Shown here one piece after another: positions 46,581-55,608 of a stretch of 64,000 nt of DNA (the first letter of the stretch is position 1; the number at the start of each line of letters is the position of its first letter). The stretch comes from Guyparkeria sp016278265 (GTDB lineage: Bacteria; Pseudomonadota; Gammaproteobacteria; Halothiobacillales; Halothiobacillaceae), in assembly GCF_044582145.1 (NCBI RefSeq), contig NZ_JBDODO010000001.1; one strand, written 5' to 3'. The notes below the pieces were generated by a model, which saw only the letters and a list, made by a program, of their open reading frames with translations, had not been told where the DNA came from and did not search any database. The position numbers were made by a program, and so were the translations under genes.

Positions 46581-48461
46581 ATGCGTTATCCAGATCGATT
46601 CCCGGTGATTGTCATCGGCGGCGGCCATGCCGGCACCGAGGCGGCGCTGGCGTCCGCGCGCATGGGCGTGGAAACCTTGCTTGTCACCCACAACGTCGAG
46701 ACGCTCGGCCAGATGAGCTGCAATCCCGCCATCGGCGGGATCGGCAAGGGCCACCTGGTCAAGGAAATCGACGCGTTGGGCGGGGCGATGGCGCACGCCG
46801 CCGATCTCGGCGGCATCCAGTTCCGCACCCTTAACGCCCGCAAGGGGCCGGCCGTTCGGGCCACCCGTGCCCAGGCCGACCGCGTGCGTTACAAGGCCGC
46901 CGTCCGGTACATGCTGGAAAACCAGCCGCACCTGACTATCTTCCAGCAGGCCGTCGACGACCTGATCCTCGATGGCGATCGCGTCACGGGCGTGCGCACC
47001 GCCGGCGGCATCGAATTCTTGGGCGAGTCGGTGGTTCTGACCGCGGGTACGTTTCTCGCCGGGCAGATCCACGTCGGGTTGGAGCGTTCCGAAGGCGGTC
47101 GTGCCGGCGACCCGCCGGCGAAGAAGCTGGCCGACACCCTGCGCTCGCTCGACCTGGGAGTGGCGCGACTGAAGACCGGCACGCCGCCGCGCCTCGATGG
47201 CCGCAGCCTCGATTTCAGCCAGATGCAGGCCCAGCCGGGCGACACGCCCACGCCGGTGTTCTCCTTCATGGGCTCGCCGGAGGAGCACCCGCGCCAGGTC
47301 GACTGCTTCATCACGCACACCAACGAGCGCACCCACGAGATCATTCGCGGTGGACTCGATCGCTCGCCGATGTTTACCGGCGAGATCGAGGGCATCGGCC
47401 CGCGCTATTGCCCGTCGATCGAGGACAAGATCCACCGCTTCGCCGACAAGAATTCGCACCAGATCTTCGTCGAGCCCGAGGGGTTGGACACGCACGAGGT
47501 CTATCCCAACGGCATCTCCACCAGCCTGCCCTTCGATGTGCAGCTGGAACTGGTGCGTTCGATACGCGGCTTCGAGAACGCGCACATCACGCGCCCGGGC
47601 TACGCGATCGAGTACGACTTCTTCGATCCGCGCGGCCTCAAGCCCACGCTCGAGACCCGGGCAATCGACGGCCTGTTCTTTGCCGGGCAGATCAACGGCA
47701 CCACCGGCTACGAGGAGGCCGCCGCGCAGGGGCTGATGGCCGGGGCCAACGCCGCGGCGCGCGTGCTCGATCGTGATCCGCTCACCTTGCGCCGTGACCA
47801 GGCCTATCTCGGCGTGCTGGTCGACGACCTCACTACCCAGGGCACGCTCGAGCCCTACCGCATGTTTACCAGCCGGGCGGAATACCGCCTGATGCTGCGC
47901 GAGGACAATGCCGACCAACGGCTGACCGCGATTGGTCGTGAGCTGGGCCTAGTCGACGAGCGCCGCTGGCGGGCCTTCAACGAGAAGCTGGAGGCGATCG
48001 AGGTCGAGCGCGCCCGGCTGGGTGATATCTGGGTCCACCCGGGGCACCCGGCCGCGGACAAGCTCGAGGGGTCGATCTCGCGCAACGTCACCGCGCTCGA
48101 CCTGCTGCGCCGACCCGAGCTCGATTACTCTGCCATCGCCGCGGTCGACGAACTGGCGCCTGCCTCCATGCCCGCCCCGGCGGTGATCGAGCAACTCGAG
48201 ATCGAGGCCAAGTACGCCGGCTACATCGACCGGCAACGCGACGAGGTCGCCCGCTCGGTCAAGCAGGAGCAGGAGGCGATCCCCGCCGAGCTCGACTACG
48301 CCGAGATCCCGGGGTTGTCCAACGAGGTGCGCGACAAGCTTAGCCAGCAGCGTCCGGCCACGGTTGGCCAGGCCGCGCGCATCCCGGGCGTGACCCCGGC
48401 GGCGGTGTCCCTGCTGCTGGTGCACCTCAAGCGCCGCGGCCAGCTGGCCCGCTCGGCCTGA
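46581..48461 (+). CDS. mnmG: tRNA modification enzyme MnmG (GidA)
   Basis: This 626-residue FAD protein pairs with MnmE to modify wobble U34. The FAD fold starts with VIVIGGGHAGTEAALA; SCNPAIGGIGKGHLVKE, AGTFLAGQIHVGLE, and PRYCPSIEDKIHRF are family hallmarks, as is the C-terminal helical domain. GGAGG lies just upstream of ATG 46581. It begins the mnmG-rsmG-parA-parB run near the origin. TTATACTGCC at 46507-46516 may be the -10 element of its promoter. Confidence 0.98.
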   Translation: MRYPDRFPVIVIGGGHAGTEAALASARMGVETLLVTHNVETLGQMSCNPAIGGIGKGHLVKEIDALGGAMAHAADLGGIQFRTLNARKGPAVRATRAQADRVRYKAAVRYMLENQPHLTIFQQAVDDLILDGDRVTGVRTAGGIEFLGESVVLTAGTFLAGQIHVGLERSEGGRAGDPPAKKLADTLRSLDLGVARLKTGTPPRLDGRSLDFSQMQAQPGDTPTPVFSFMGSPEEHPRQVDCFITHTNERTHEIIRGGLDRSPMFTGEIEGIGPRYCPSIEDKIHRFADKNSHQIFVEPEGLDTHEVYPNGISTSLPFDVQLELVRSIRGFENAHITRPGYAIEYDFFDPRGLKPTLETRAIDGLFFAGQINGTTGYEEAAAQGLMAGANAAARVLDRDPLTLRRDQAYLGVLVDDLTTQGTLEPYRMFTSRAEYRLMLREDNADQRLTAIGRELGLVDERRWRAFNEKLEAIEVERARLGDIWVHPGHPAADKLEGSISRNVTALDLLRRPELDYSAIAAVDELAPASMPAPAVIEQLEIEAKYAGYIDRQRDEVARSVKQEQEAIPAELDYAEIPGLSNEVRDKLSQQRPATVGQAARIPGVTPAAVSLLLVHLKRRGQLARSA

Positions 48462-48465
48462 TCGC

Positions 48466-49131
48466 ATGTCGGTGGCGCTATCCGATGAGCAACGGCAACG
48501 ACTTGAACGGCAACTGGCCGACGGCGTCGAGCGGCTCGGTCTCGCGCTCGATCCGCAAGCCGCCTCCCGGCTGATCGACTATCTCGCCCTGCTGACCCGC
48601 TGGAACAGGCCCTACAACCTCACCGCCGTGCGTGAGCCGGAAGCAATGGCCACCCGCCACCTGCTCGACTCGTTGGCGGTGCTCCCCCACCTGCCCACCT
48701 GTCCGCGGCTGCTCGACATTGGCAGTGGTCCGGGCATACCGGGTATGATCTTGGCGGTTTGTCGCCCCGACAGTGAGGTCACCTTGGTCGACTCGAATCT
48801 CAAGATGACGCGTTTCGCCATGGCCGCCCAGCGCGAGCTGGGGCTGGGCAACGTCACCGTGCGACGCGAACGCGTCGAGCACCTCGATCCGGCCGATCGG
48901 TTTGATTGCGTGATCTCGCGGGCGTTTTCCGCACTGGCCGATTTCGTTCGGCTCGGCGCCCCGCTGCTCGCGGATGGCGGGCGCCTGTATGCCATGAAGG
49001 GTCGGCTCGATCCGCAGGAGCTCGACGCCCTGCCGGATGGGTTTGTCGTCACCGCCAGGCACGCACTGGATATTCCCGACCTCGATGCCGAACGCCACCT
49101 GTTGGTCGTCGAACGGGCGGGTGCTGCATGA
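48466..49131 (+). CDS. rsmG: 16S rRNA m7G527 methyltransferase RsmG (GidB)
   Basis: This 221-residue enzyme methylates N7 of G527 in 16S rRNA. The SAM site LLDIGSGPGIPGMILA, the segment WNRPYNLTAVREPEAMATRHLLDSLA and VISRAFSALADFV are diagnostic. It starts 4 bases after mnmG and its stop overlaps the parA start (ATGA). Confidence 0.97.
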   Translation: MSVALSDEQRQRLERQLADGVERLGLALDPQAASRLIDYLALLTRWNRPYNLTAVREPEAMATRHLLDSLAVLPHLPTCPRLLDIGSGPGIPGMILAVCRPDSEVTLVDSNLKMTRFAMAAQRELGLGNVTVRRERVEHLDPADRFDCVISRAFSALADFVRLGAPLLADGGRLYAMKGRLDPQELDALPDGFVVTARHALDIPDLDAERHLLVVERAGAA

Positions 49132-49955
49132 GCTGGGTGCTGGCGATTACCAACCAGAAGGGCGGCGTTGGCAAGACCACCACGGCGGTCAACCTGGCCG
49201 CGGCCCTGCAGGCATTTGGTCGGCGCGTGCTGCTGGTCGACATGGACCCGCAGGGCAACGCCACCGTCAGCTCCGGCTACGACAAGCGCTCGATCGAGCG
49301 TCACGTCGGCCAAGTGTTGCTCGAGGAAATCGGCGTGGCCGAGGCGATACTGCCGACCGACCCGGGCGGCTTCGACCTGCTGCCCGCGACCATCGACCTG
49401 GCCGGCACCGAGTTCCAGCTGGTCACGCGCATCGGTCGCGAAACCAAGTTGCGCCAGGCGCTTGCGCCGCTGGTCGACGACTACGACTTCATCCTGATCG
49501 ACTGCCCGCCGGCCTTGAACACCCTCACCATCAACAGCCTGGCCGCGGCCGACGATGTGCTGATCCCCGTGCAGTGCGAATACTTCGCCCTCGAAGGACT
49601 CTCCGCCCTGCTGGATACGATCGAGCAGGTGCGGGTCGCGCTGAACCCGGATCTCGGCATCGCCGGGGTGCTGCGCACACTGTATGATGCGCGCAACCGC
49701 CTCGCCCAGGACGTGAGCGCGCAGTTGCGCCAGCACTTCGGCGACCGTGTCTTCGATGCGCTGGTGCCGCGCAACGTGCGCCTGGCCGAGGCGCCCAGCC
49801 ACGGGTTGCCGGCCATGTTCTACGACAAGAACTCCAGTGGCGCCGAGGCGCATGCCGACGTGGCCCGCGAACTGGTCAAGCGGGCTCGCAAGCGCGGCAA
49901 GCTCTCCAAGCCGGCCGCCCTGCGGCAAGGGGTTCCCGGCCGGGAACGTGGCTGA
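49128..49955 (+). CDS. parA: Chromosome partitioning ATPase ParA (Soj)
   Basis: This 275-residue Walker-type ATPase moves ParB-parS complexes. The deviant Walker A QKGGVGKTTTAVNLAAAL, Walker A' LLVDMDPQGNA and LIDCPPALN are intact. The start at 49128 overlaps the rsmG stop by four bases, so the genes are coupled. It acts with ParB and the parS site at 11.5 kb. Confidence 0.97.
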   Translation: MSWVLAITNQKGGVGKTTTAVNLAAALQAFGRRVLLVDMDPQGNATVSSGYDKRSIERHVGQVLLEEIGVAEAILPTDPGGFDLLPATIDLAGTEFQLVTRIGRETKLRQALAPLVDDYDFILIDCPPALNTLTINSLAAADDVLIPVQCEYFALEGLSALLDTIEQVRVALNPDLGIAGVLRTLYDARNRLAQDVSAQLRQHFGDRVFDALVPRNVRLAEAPSHGLPAMFYDKNSSGAEAHADVARELVKRARKRGKLSKPAALRQGVPGRERG

Positions 49956-49982
49956 CGAACCGGGACACAGAGGCGTATTTGC

Positions 49983-50864
49983 ATGAGCACGAAACGCAAG
50001 GGATTGGGGCGCGGTCTGGATGCCCTGCTGGGCACCGCGGAGCGTCCCGCCGAACAGGCCGGCGCGCAGCTGCGTGATCTGGCGGTCGATCTCATCCGTC
50101 CCAACCCGTTCCAGCCGCGCACCCGTTTCGACGAGGCCGCCCTGACCGAGCTGGCCGACTCCATCCGAGCCCAGGGCGTGATCCAGCCGGTGGTGGTGCG
50201 CCGTCGTTCCGGCGAATACGAGCTGATTGCCGGCGAGCGTCGCTGGCGCGCCGCGCAACAGGCCGGTCTCGATCATATCCCGGCGGTGGTGCGCGAGATC
50301 GACGACAACCAGGCGGCCGCCATGGCGCTAATCGAGAACCTCCAGCGCGAGGATCTCGACGCCATCGAGCAGGCCCAGGCGATGCAGCGGCTGGTCAAGG
50401 AATTCGCGCTCACCCACCAGCAGGTCGCCGACGTGCTCGGGGTTTCGCGCCCGGCGGTCAGCAATGCCCTGCGGCTGCTGGATCTGGCCGCCCCGGTGCA
50501 GAAGTTGTTGCGTGAGCGCAAGATCGAGGCCGGTCACGCCCGTAGCCTGGCCGTTCTCCCAAAAAAGGAACAGGCCGGCATTGCCGAGAAGGTGGTCTCC
50601 CGTACCCTGACCGTGCGGCAGGTCGAGTCCATGGTGGGGCGCTACCTCAAATCTGCCGACCCCGCCCCGGATGGCGGCGATGACCCGGATACCCGGGCCC
50701 TCGAGCGGCGTCTGGGCGAGGCGCTTGGCACCGCCGTCACCATCCAGGCCAATCGTCGTGGCAAGGGACGCGTGGTCCTGGGGTTCGACAGCCTCGACCA
50801 GCTCGACGGCCTGATCGAGCGGCTCGTTGGTCGCGACGAGGGCGGGCGCCCCGAGGTGGATTGA
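49983..50864 (+). CDS. parB: Chromosome partitioning protein ParB (Spo0J)
   Basis: This 293-residue CTP-dependent DNA clamp loads at parS. The N-terminal domain holds NPFQPRTRFDE and the CTP-binding GERRWRAAQ; the central HTH has LTHQQVADVLGVSRPAVSNALRLL; a C-terminal dimerisation domain ends the protein. It recognises parS through the HTH. One strong parS candidate lies in this window. Confidence 0.97.
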   Translation: MSTKRKGLGRGLDALLGTAERPAEQAGAQLRDLAVDLIRPNPFQPRTRFDEAALTELADSIRAQGVIQPVVVRRRSGEYELIAGERRWRAAQQAGLDHIPAVVREIDDNQAAAMALIENLQREDLDAIEQAQAMQRLVKEFALTHQQVADVLGVSRPAVSNALRLLDLAAPVQKLLRERKIEAGHARSLAVLPKKEQAGIAEKVVSRTLTVRQVESMVGRYLKSADPAPDGGDDPDTRALERRLGEALGTAVTIQANRRGKGRVVLGFDSLDQLDGLIERLVGRDEGGRPEVD

Positions 50865-50985
50865 CCGGACTCACCCGGGGCTTTATTCAAGCGCCCACGC
50901 TGGCATGCAAACGGTCAGTGCGACGAACGCAATGCCGACCCCCATCCGGCCGTGATCGATGCTTAGCCTGGCAAGGCATCATTGC

Positions 50986-51014
50986 TTGTCGTTCGATAAG
51001 CGAATCGCTACACT
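50986..51014 (+). promoter_or_regulatory. Sigma-70 promoter of the atp operon
   Basis: TTGTCG (50986-50991) and TACACT (51009-51014) are separated by 17 bases, 26 bases upstream of the atpZ start. Confidence 0.65.
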
Positions 51015-51039
51015 GGCCGCCAATTTTTGGGTCCCGAAG

Positions 51040-51330
51040 ATGAACGATCCCGACAAGACGTCCGCCGATACCGACCAGAAGGGTCGGGGCGGCTACTGGA
51101 GTGCGCGCTTCAAGGGCCTGCTCCAGGTTGGTGCGGGGAACATGTTCGCTTCCAGCATCATCGCCGGGCTTTTCCTCGGCTTCGTGCTGGACAGCTGGCT
51201 GGAGACGGCGCCGATCTTCATGCTGATCCTCGGGGCCCTCGGTTTGATCGCCGGCATGCGCAATGCGAAGAAGACATTGCTGGCCACCGGGCGTGACGAA
51301 GCCGACAAAAAGGATTCGGAGCGCCCGTGA
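51040..51330 (+). CDS. atpZ: AtpZ/AtpI-like protein of the ATP synthase operon
   Basis: This 96-residue protein has two membrane helices (GNMFASSIIAGLFLGFVLDSW and APIFMLILGALGLIAGM) and the general shape of the F0F1-ATPase subunit (putative) family. Relatives at the head of atp operons are proposed to help ATP synthase assembly or form a Mg/Ca channel with AtpI. ATG 51040 follows the promoter; the frame is open from 50959. It overlaps the next gene by four bases (GTGA). Confidence 0.85.
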   Translation: MNDPDKTSADTDQKGRGGYWSARFKGLLQVGAGNMFASSIIAGLFLGFVLDSWLETAPIFMLILGALGLIAGMRNAKKTLLATGRDEADKKDSERP

Positions 51331-51734
51331 GTCGCATGGCTGAAGCGATCACCCGCCGCGGTCGGCGCGTGGTGACGGTCCAGTTGATCGTCCTGGCGCT
51401 GGCCGCCGGCTTGGCCCTGTTGCATTCGCCGTACGCGGCCTTGTCGGCCGGCGGTGGGGTGGCGGTCGCGATGCTGCTGGCCTGGATGCTCCGCCGAACC
51501 ATGGCGCGAGCCACCGAGCTGGCGGTGGAATCACCACAGCAGAGTATGAACACGATGTATCTCGGGGCAGCGGCGCGCTTTGTCGCACTGCTTGCCCTGA
51601 TGGCGGTCGGACTCGGGCTGCTGAAGCTGGACGCGCGATTCATGGTCGGGGCCTTCGTGGCCGCCATGATCGCCGGCGTCCTCGCGGCCCGCGGTCAGGA
51701 CTCCGGACGTCCGACCGACCAGACAACAGATTGA
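51327..51734 (+). CDS. atpI: ATP synthase subunit I
   Basis: This 135-residue protein has four membrane helices and matches the ATP synthase I family (LIVLALAAGLALLHSPYAALSAGGG, then MYLGAAARFVALLALMAVGLGLLK in two parts), which helps assemble the c ring. The GTG at 51327 overlaps atpZ; ATG 51336 is an alternative start. Confidence 0.87.
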   Translation: MSRMAEAITRRGRRVVTVQLIVLALAAGLALLHSPYAALSAGGGVAVAMLLAWMLRRTMARATELAVESPQQSMNTMYLGAAARFVALLALMAVGLGLLKLDARFMVGAFVAAMIAGVLAARGQDSGRPTDQTTD

Positions 51735-51759
51735 TTTCAAGCTTGAGGAGTTAGAGACA

Positions 51760-52578
51760 GTGGCTACGGAGAATGCGGGCGGCAGCCCGGTTGAATATAT
51801 CCAGCATCACCTGACCAACCTCTCTGTTGGCGAGGGCTTCTGGCAGCTGAACATCGACACGATCTTCTTCAGCGTTCTGCTGGGTGCGCTGATCGTGTTC
51901 GTCGCCATGCGCATCGGCCGTGGCCTGCGCGCGGAGACGCCCAACGGCCTGCAGAATGCCGCCGAAGGCATACTGGAGTTCGTCGATGAACAGATCCGCG
52001 ATTCCTTCGGCAGTCGGGCGCCCAAGATCATCGCCCCGCTGGCGCTGACCATCCTGCTGTGGGTCTGGCTCATGAACTTCATGGACCTGATCCCGGTCGA
52101 TCTGCTGCCGGCGATCGCCTCCGGCCTGGGTGTCGAATACCTCAAGGTGGTTCCCACCACCGACCTAAACACCACGCTTGCCATGGCGCTGTTCGTGTTC
52201 GCCCTGACCATCTACTACAGCATCAAGGTGAAAGGCCTGGGCGGGTACATCAAGATGTTCCTGTTCCACCCGTTCGGCAAGTTCCTGATCCCGATCAACA
52301 TCGTGATGACCACGATCGACGAGCTTGCCAAGCCGATCAGCCTCGCGCTGCGTCTGTTCGGCAACATGTTTGCCGGTGAGCTGGTCTTCCTGCTGATCGC
52401 CCTGCTGACACTGGGTGCGACCATCAGTGCGAGCCTGCTCATCTGGTTCCCGCTGCAGGTCGTGTTGGACATGGCGTGGATCGCCTTCCACATCCTGGTC
52501 ATCACGCTGCAGGCATTCATCTTCATGGTGCTCACCATCGTCTACATCGGTATGGCACATACCCTGGACGACCACTGA
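51760..52578 (+). CDS. atpB: ATP synthase subunit a
   Basis: This 272-residue membrane subunit forms the proton half-channels. The conserved essential Arg lies in KPISLALRLFGNMFAGEL, and VVLDMAWIAFHILVITLQAFIF closes the protein. The start is GTG 51760, preceded by TGAGGAG. It is full length for the gammaproteobacterial family. Confidence 0.97.
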   Translation: MATENAGGSPVEYIQHHLTNLSVGEGFWQLNIDTIFFSVLLGALIVFVAMRIGRGLRAETPNGLQNAAEGILEFVDEQIRDSFGSRAPKIIAPLALTILLWVWLMNFMDLIPVDLLPAIASGLGVEYLKVVPTTDLNTTLAMALFVFALTIYYSIKVKGLGGYIKMFLFHPFGKFLIPINIVMTTIDELAKPISLALRLFGNMFAGELVFLLIALLTLGATISASLLIWFPLQVVLDMAWIAFHILVITLQAFIFMVLTIVYIGMAHTLDDH

Positions 52579-52633
52579 GCACCGACCCGAGTTTCCTTTG
52601 ACCCTTTGTTTTTCTTGATTAGGAGAAGAAGCT

Positions 52634-52921
52634 ATGACCCCCGATATGCTCGCTACCATCTATGCCTACACCGCAGTTGGCGTTGGTGTGATCCTCGCTG
52701 CCGCCGGCCTCGGTTCGGCCATCGGTTGGGGTCTGATCTGTTCCAAGACCCTCGAGGGCATCGCGCGTCAGCCGGAAATGCGTCCGCAGCTGATGACCAA
52801 CATGTTCATCTTCGCCGGTCTGATGGAGTCCTTCCCGTTCATCATCCTCGCGTTCGCCATGTGGTTCCTGTTCGCCAACCCGTTCGTCGGTGCCCTGACC
52901 GCAGCGATTGGCGCCCTCTAA
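52634..52921 (+). CDS. atpE: ATP synthase subunit c
   Basis: This 95-residue hairpin forms the rotor ring. Its loop ARQPEMRPQL is conserved, and the ion-binding carboxylate is Glu in GLMESFPF, instead of the Asp seen in E. coli. The position matching the Na-binding Gln of sodium ATPases is Trp (IGWGL), so proton coupling is more likely. An AGGAGAAG site precedes ATG 52634. Confidence 0.97.
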   Translation: MTPDMLATIYAYTAVGVGVILAAAGLGSAIGWGLICSKTLEGIARQPEMRPQLMTNMFIFAGLMESFPFIILAFAMWFLFANPFVGALTAAIGAL

Positions 52922-53019
52922 ATCGCGTCCTTCGTGACATCGATTTGGCATGCGCGGCGGATCACTCCGCCGCTTCATGCTGACCGGAAACCCAATCCGT
53001 ATTTACGCGAGGGGATATT

Positions 53020-53490
53020 GTGAGTATTTCGATCACACTGCTTGCTCAGCTGATCGCCTTCGTGCTGATGGTCTGGCTGGTCAACAAGTACCTGTGGGCG
53101 CCGCTTTCAGCCCTGATGGAAGCACGCCGCAAGAAGATTGCTGACGGCCTGTCCGCTTCCGAGCGCGGCAAGCACGAACTGAAACTGGCCCAGGAGCGCT
53201 CGACCGAGCTGCTGCGCGAGGCCAAGGACAAGGCGAACGACATCATCGCTCAGGCGAATTCTCGTTCGAACCAGATCCTGGAAGAGGCGCGTAACAACGC
53301 CAAGACCGAGGCCGAGCGCGTCGTGGCGCAGGCCAACGCCGAGATCGACCGCGAGGTCAATCGCGCCAAGGAGGAGCTTCGTGCCCAGGTAGCCGATGTG
53401 GCTGCCACGGGTGCCGAGCGCATCCTCAAGCGCGAGGTGACGGACAAGGACCACGAATCCGCGATCTCAGATCTGATCGCTCGGATCTAA
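53020..53490 (+). CDS. atpF: ATP synthase subunit b
   Basis: This 156-residue stator subunit has one N-terminal membrane helix (ITLLAQLIAFVLMVWLVNKY) and a long charged coiled coil. GTG 53020 is the start, following GAGGGG. It dimerises and links subunit a to delta. Confidence 0.97.
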   Translation: MSISITLLAQLIAFVLMVWLVNKYLWAPLSALMEARRKKIADGLSASERGKHELKLAQERSTELLREAKDKANDIIAQANSRSNQILEEARNNAKTEAERVVAQANAEIDREVNRAKEELRAQVADVAATGAERILKREVTDKDHESAISDLIARI

Positions 53491-53506
53491 CGTAAGCGGA
53501 GGCCCT

Positions 53507-54043
53507 ATGTCTGAGAACACCACAGTCGCGATCTCGTACGCGAAGGCAGTGCGCGACCTCGCCGCGGATGCCGGGCAGGCGAAGCAATGGTCCGAGACCC
53601 TTGCCGGACTGGCCGCCGTGGCCCAGAACCCCGACATGGTCGCGTTTTTGGGCGACGAAGCACGTAGCCGTGACGCCCGGGTCGCCGGGTTCGTCAAGGT
53701 GGTCGAGGACGCCGTCGACAAGCAGGCGCTCAACCTCGTGCGCCTGCTCGGTGAGAACGACCGTCTCGGCATCCTCCCGGAGGTTGCCGCGGAGTTCGAA
53801 AAACTGCGTGCCGAAGCGGAGCGTCGGATCGTTGCGTCCGTTGTCTCGGCCAAGCCCCTGACCGACGAGCAGTCGAACCAAATCAAAACAGCGCTCGGCA
53901 AGCGACTCGATCGCACCGTGGAGCTCGAATCAACCGTCGACGAGGACCTCATCGGCGGCGCGATTATCCGCGCCGGTGACCTCTTGATCGACGGATCGAT
54001 GCGCGGAGAGCTCGAGCATCTTGCCGTACAAATGAGTCGCTAA
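53507..54043 (+). CDS. atpH: ATP synthase subunit delta
   Basis: This 178-residue protein binds the top of F1 and the b stalk. An N-terminal helical bundle (TTVAISYAKAVRDLAADAG) and the C-terminal ESTVDEDLIGGAIIRAGDLLIDGS are typical. It lies between atpF and atpA in the standard order. Confidence 0.97.
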   Translation: MSENTTVAISYAKAVRDLAADAGQAKQWSETLAGLAAVAQNPDMVAFLGDEARSRDARVAGFVKVVEDAVDKQALNLVRLLGENDRLGILPEVAAEFEKLRAEAERRIVASVVSAKPLTDEQSNQIKTALGKRLDRTVELESTVDEDLIGGAIIRAGDLLIDGSMRGELEHLAVQMSR

Positions 54044-54054
54044 GGAGATCTTCC

Positions 54055-55593
54055 ATGATCAACCCGTCTGAAATCAGCAGTCTGATTAAAGAGCGCATCG
54101 AAAATTTCGATGCCGGCGCGGAAGCGCAAAACGTCGGCACCATCGTCTCGGTGGGCGACGGCATCCTGAAAATCCACGGCCTCAACGACGTCATGTTGGG
54201 CGAGATGATCGAGTTGCCGGGCGGCACCTTCGGTGTGGCCATGAACCTCGAGCGCGATTCGGTTGGCGCCGTGGTTCTGGGTAACTACGAGCACTTGAGT
54301 GAAGGCGACCAGGTTAAGTGCACCCAGCGCATCCTGGAAGTGCCGATCGGTAAGGAGCTGTTGGGTCGTGTCGTCAACACCCTCGGTGAGCCGATCGACG
54401 GTCGCGGTGAAATCAACGCCGAGTCCACCGCCCCGATCGAGAAGATCGCCCCGGGCGTTATCGAGCGCCAGAGCGTCGACGAGCCGATCCTCACCGGGAT
54501 CAAGGCCATCGATTCGATGGTGCCGATCGGTCGAGGCCAGCGAGAGCTGATCATCGGCGACCGCCAGACCGGCAAGACCGCCGTGGCGATCGACACGATC
54601 ATCAACCAGAAGGGCAAGGGCGTTTACTGCGTCTACGTCGCGATGGGTCAGAAGGCCTCCACCGTGTCCAACGTGGTGCGTGAGCTGGAGAAGCACGGTG
54701 CGATGGAATACACCATCATCGTATCCGCCACTGCCGCCGATCCGGCCGCCATGCAGTACCTGGCGGCCTACGCCGGTTGCACCATGGGTGAGTACTTCCG
54801 CGACCGCGGCATGGACTCCCTGATCGTGTTTGACGACCTGACCAAACAGGCCTGGGCCTACCGTCAGATCTCCCTGCTGCTGCGTCGTCCGCCGGGCCGG
54901 GAAGCCTACCCGGGTGACATCTTCTACCTGCATTCGCGTCTCCTCGAGCGGGCCTCGCGCGTGAACGTGGACTACGTCGAGAAGTTCACCAATGGGGAAG
55001 TGAAGGGCAAGACCGGTTCACTGACCGCATTGCCGATCATCGAGACCCAGGGCGGCGACGTCTCTGCGTTCGTTCCGACCAACGTGATCTCGATCACCGA
55101 CGGTCAGATCTTCCTCGAGACCGATCTGTTCAACGCGGGCATCCGTCCGGCGATCAACCCGGGTATCTCGGTATCGCGTGTTGGTGGTTCGGCCCAGACC
55201 AAGGCGGTCAAGAAGCTGGCCGGCGGTATCCGTACCGACCTGGCCCAGTACCGTGAGCTGGCGGCATTCTCGCAGTTTGCTTCCGATCTCGACGAGGCGA
55301 CCCGCAAGCAGCTCGAGCGCGGCAAGCGTGTCACCGAACTGATGAAACAGCCGCAGTACAAGCCGCTCTCGGTCACCGAGATGGCGCTGTCACTGACCGC
55401 CGCCAACGAAGGTTTCCTCGACGATGTGCCGGTGGAAAAGGTCAACGACTTCGAGGCGGCACTGCACGCCTACGCAGCGGATAACGCAGCGGAATTGGCC
55501 AAGAAGATCGGTAACGAAGGCAACTTCAACGACGAGATCGCCGCCGAGCTCAAGAAGGTGATCGAGGACTTCAAGTCCAAAGGCGTCTATTAA
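54055..55593 (+). CDS. atpA: ATP synthase subunit alpha
   Basis: This 512-residue F1 subunit has Walker A GDRQTGKTAVAIDTI, the PGISVSRVGGSAQ signature and the catalytic-interface Arg in that segment. It is non-catalytic but regulates the beta sites. Length and motifs match the family; AAGGAG precedes ATG 54055. Confidence 0.98.
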   Translation: MINPSEISSLIKERIENFDAGAEAQNVGTIVSVGDGILKIHGLNDVMLGEMIELPGGTFGVAMNLERDSVGAVVLGNYEHLSEGDQVKCTQRILEVPIGKELLGRVVNTLGEPIDGRGEINAESTAPIEKIAPGVIERQSVDEPILTGIKAIDSMVPIGRGQRELIIGDRQTGKTAVAIDTIINQKGKGVYCVYVAMGQKASTVSNVVRELEKHGAMEYTIIVSATAADPAAMQYLAAYAGCTMGEYFRDRGMDSLIVFDDLTKQAWAYRQISLLLRRPPGREAYPGDIFYLHSRLLERASRVNVDYVEKFTNGEVKGKTGSLTALPIIETQGGDVSAFVPTNVISITDGQIFLETDLFNAGIRPAINPGISVSRVGGSAQTKAVKKLAGGIRTDLAQYRELAAFSQFASDLDEATRKQLERGKRVTELMKQPQYKPLSVTEMALSLTAANEGFLDDVPVEKVNDFEAALHAYAADNAAELAKKIGNEGNFNDEIAAELKKVIEDFKSKGVY

Positions 55594-55608
55594 ACCGGGA
55601 GCGAAATC

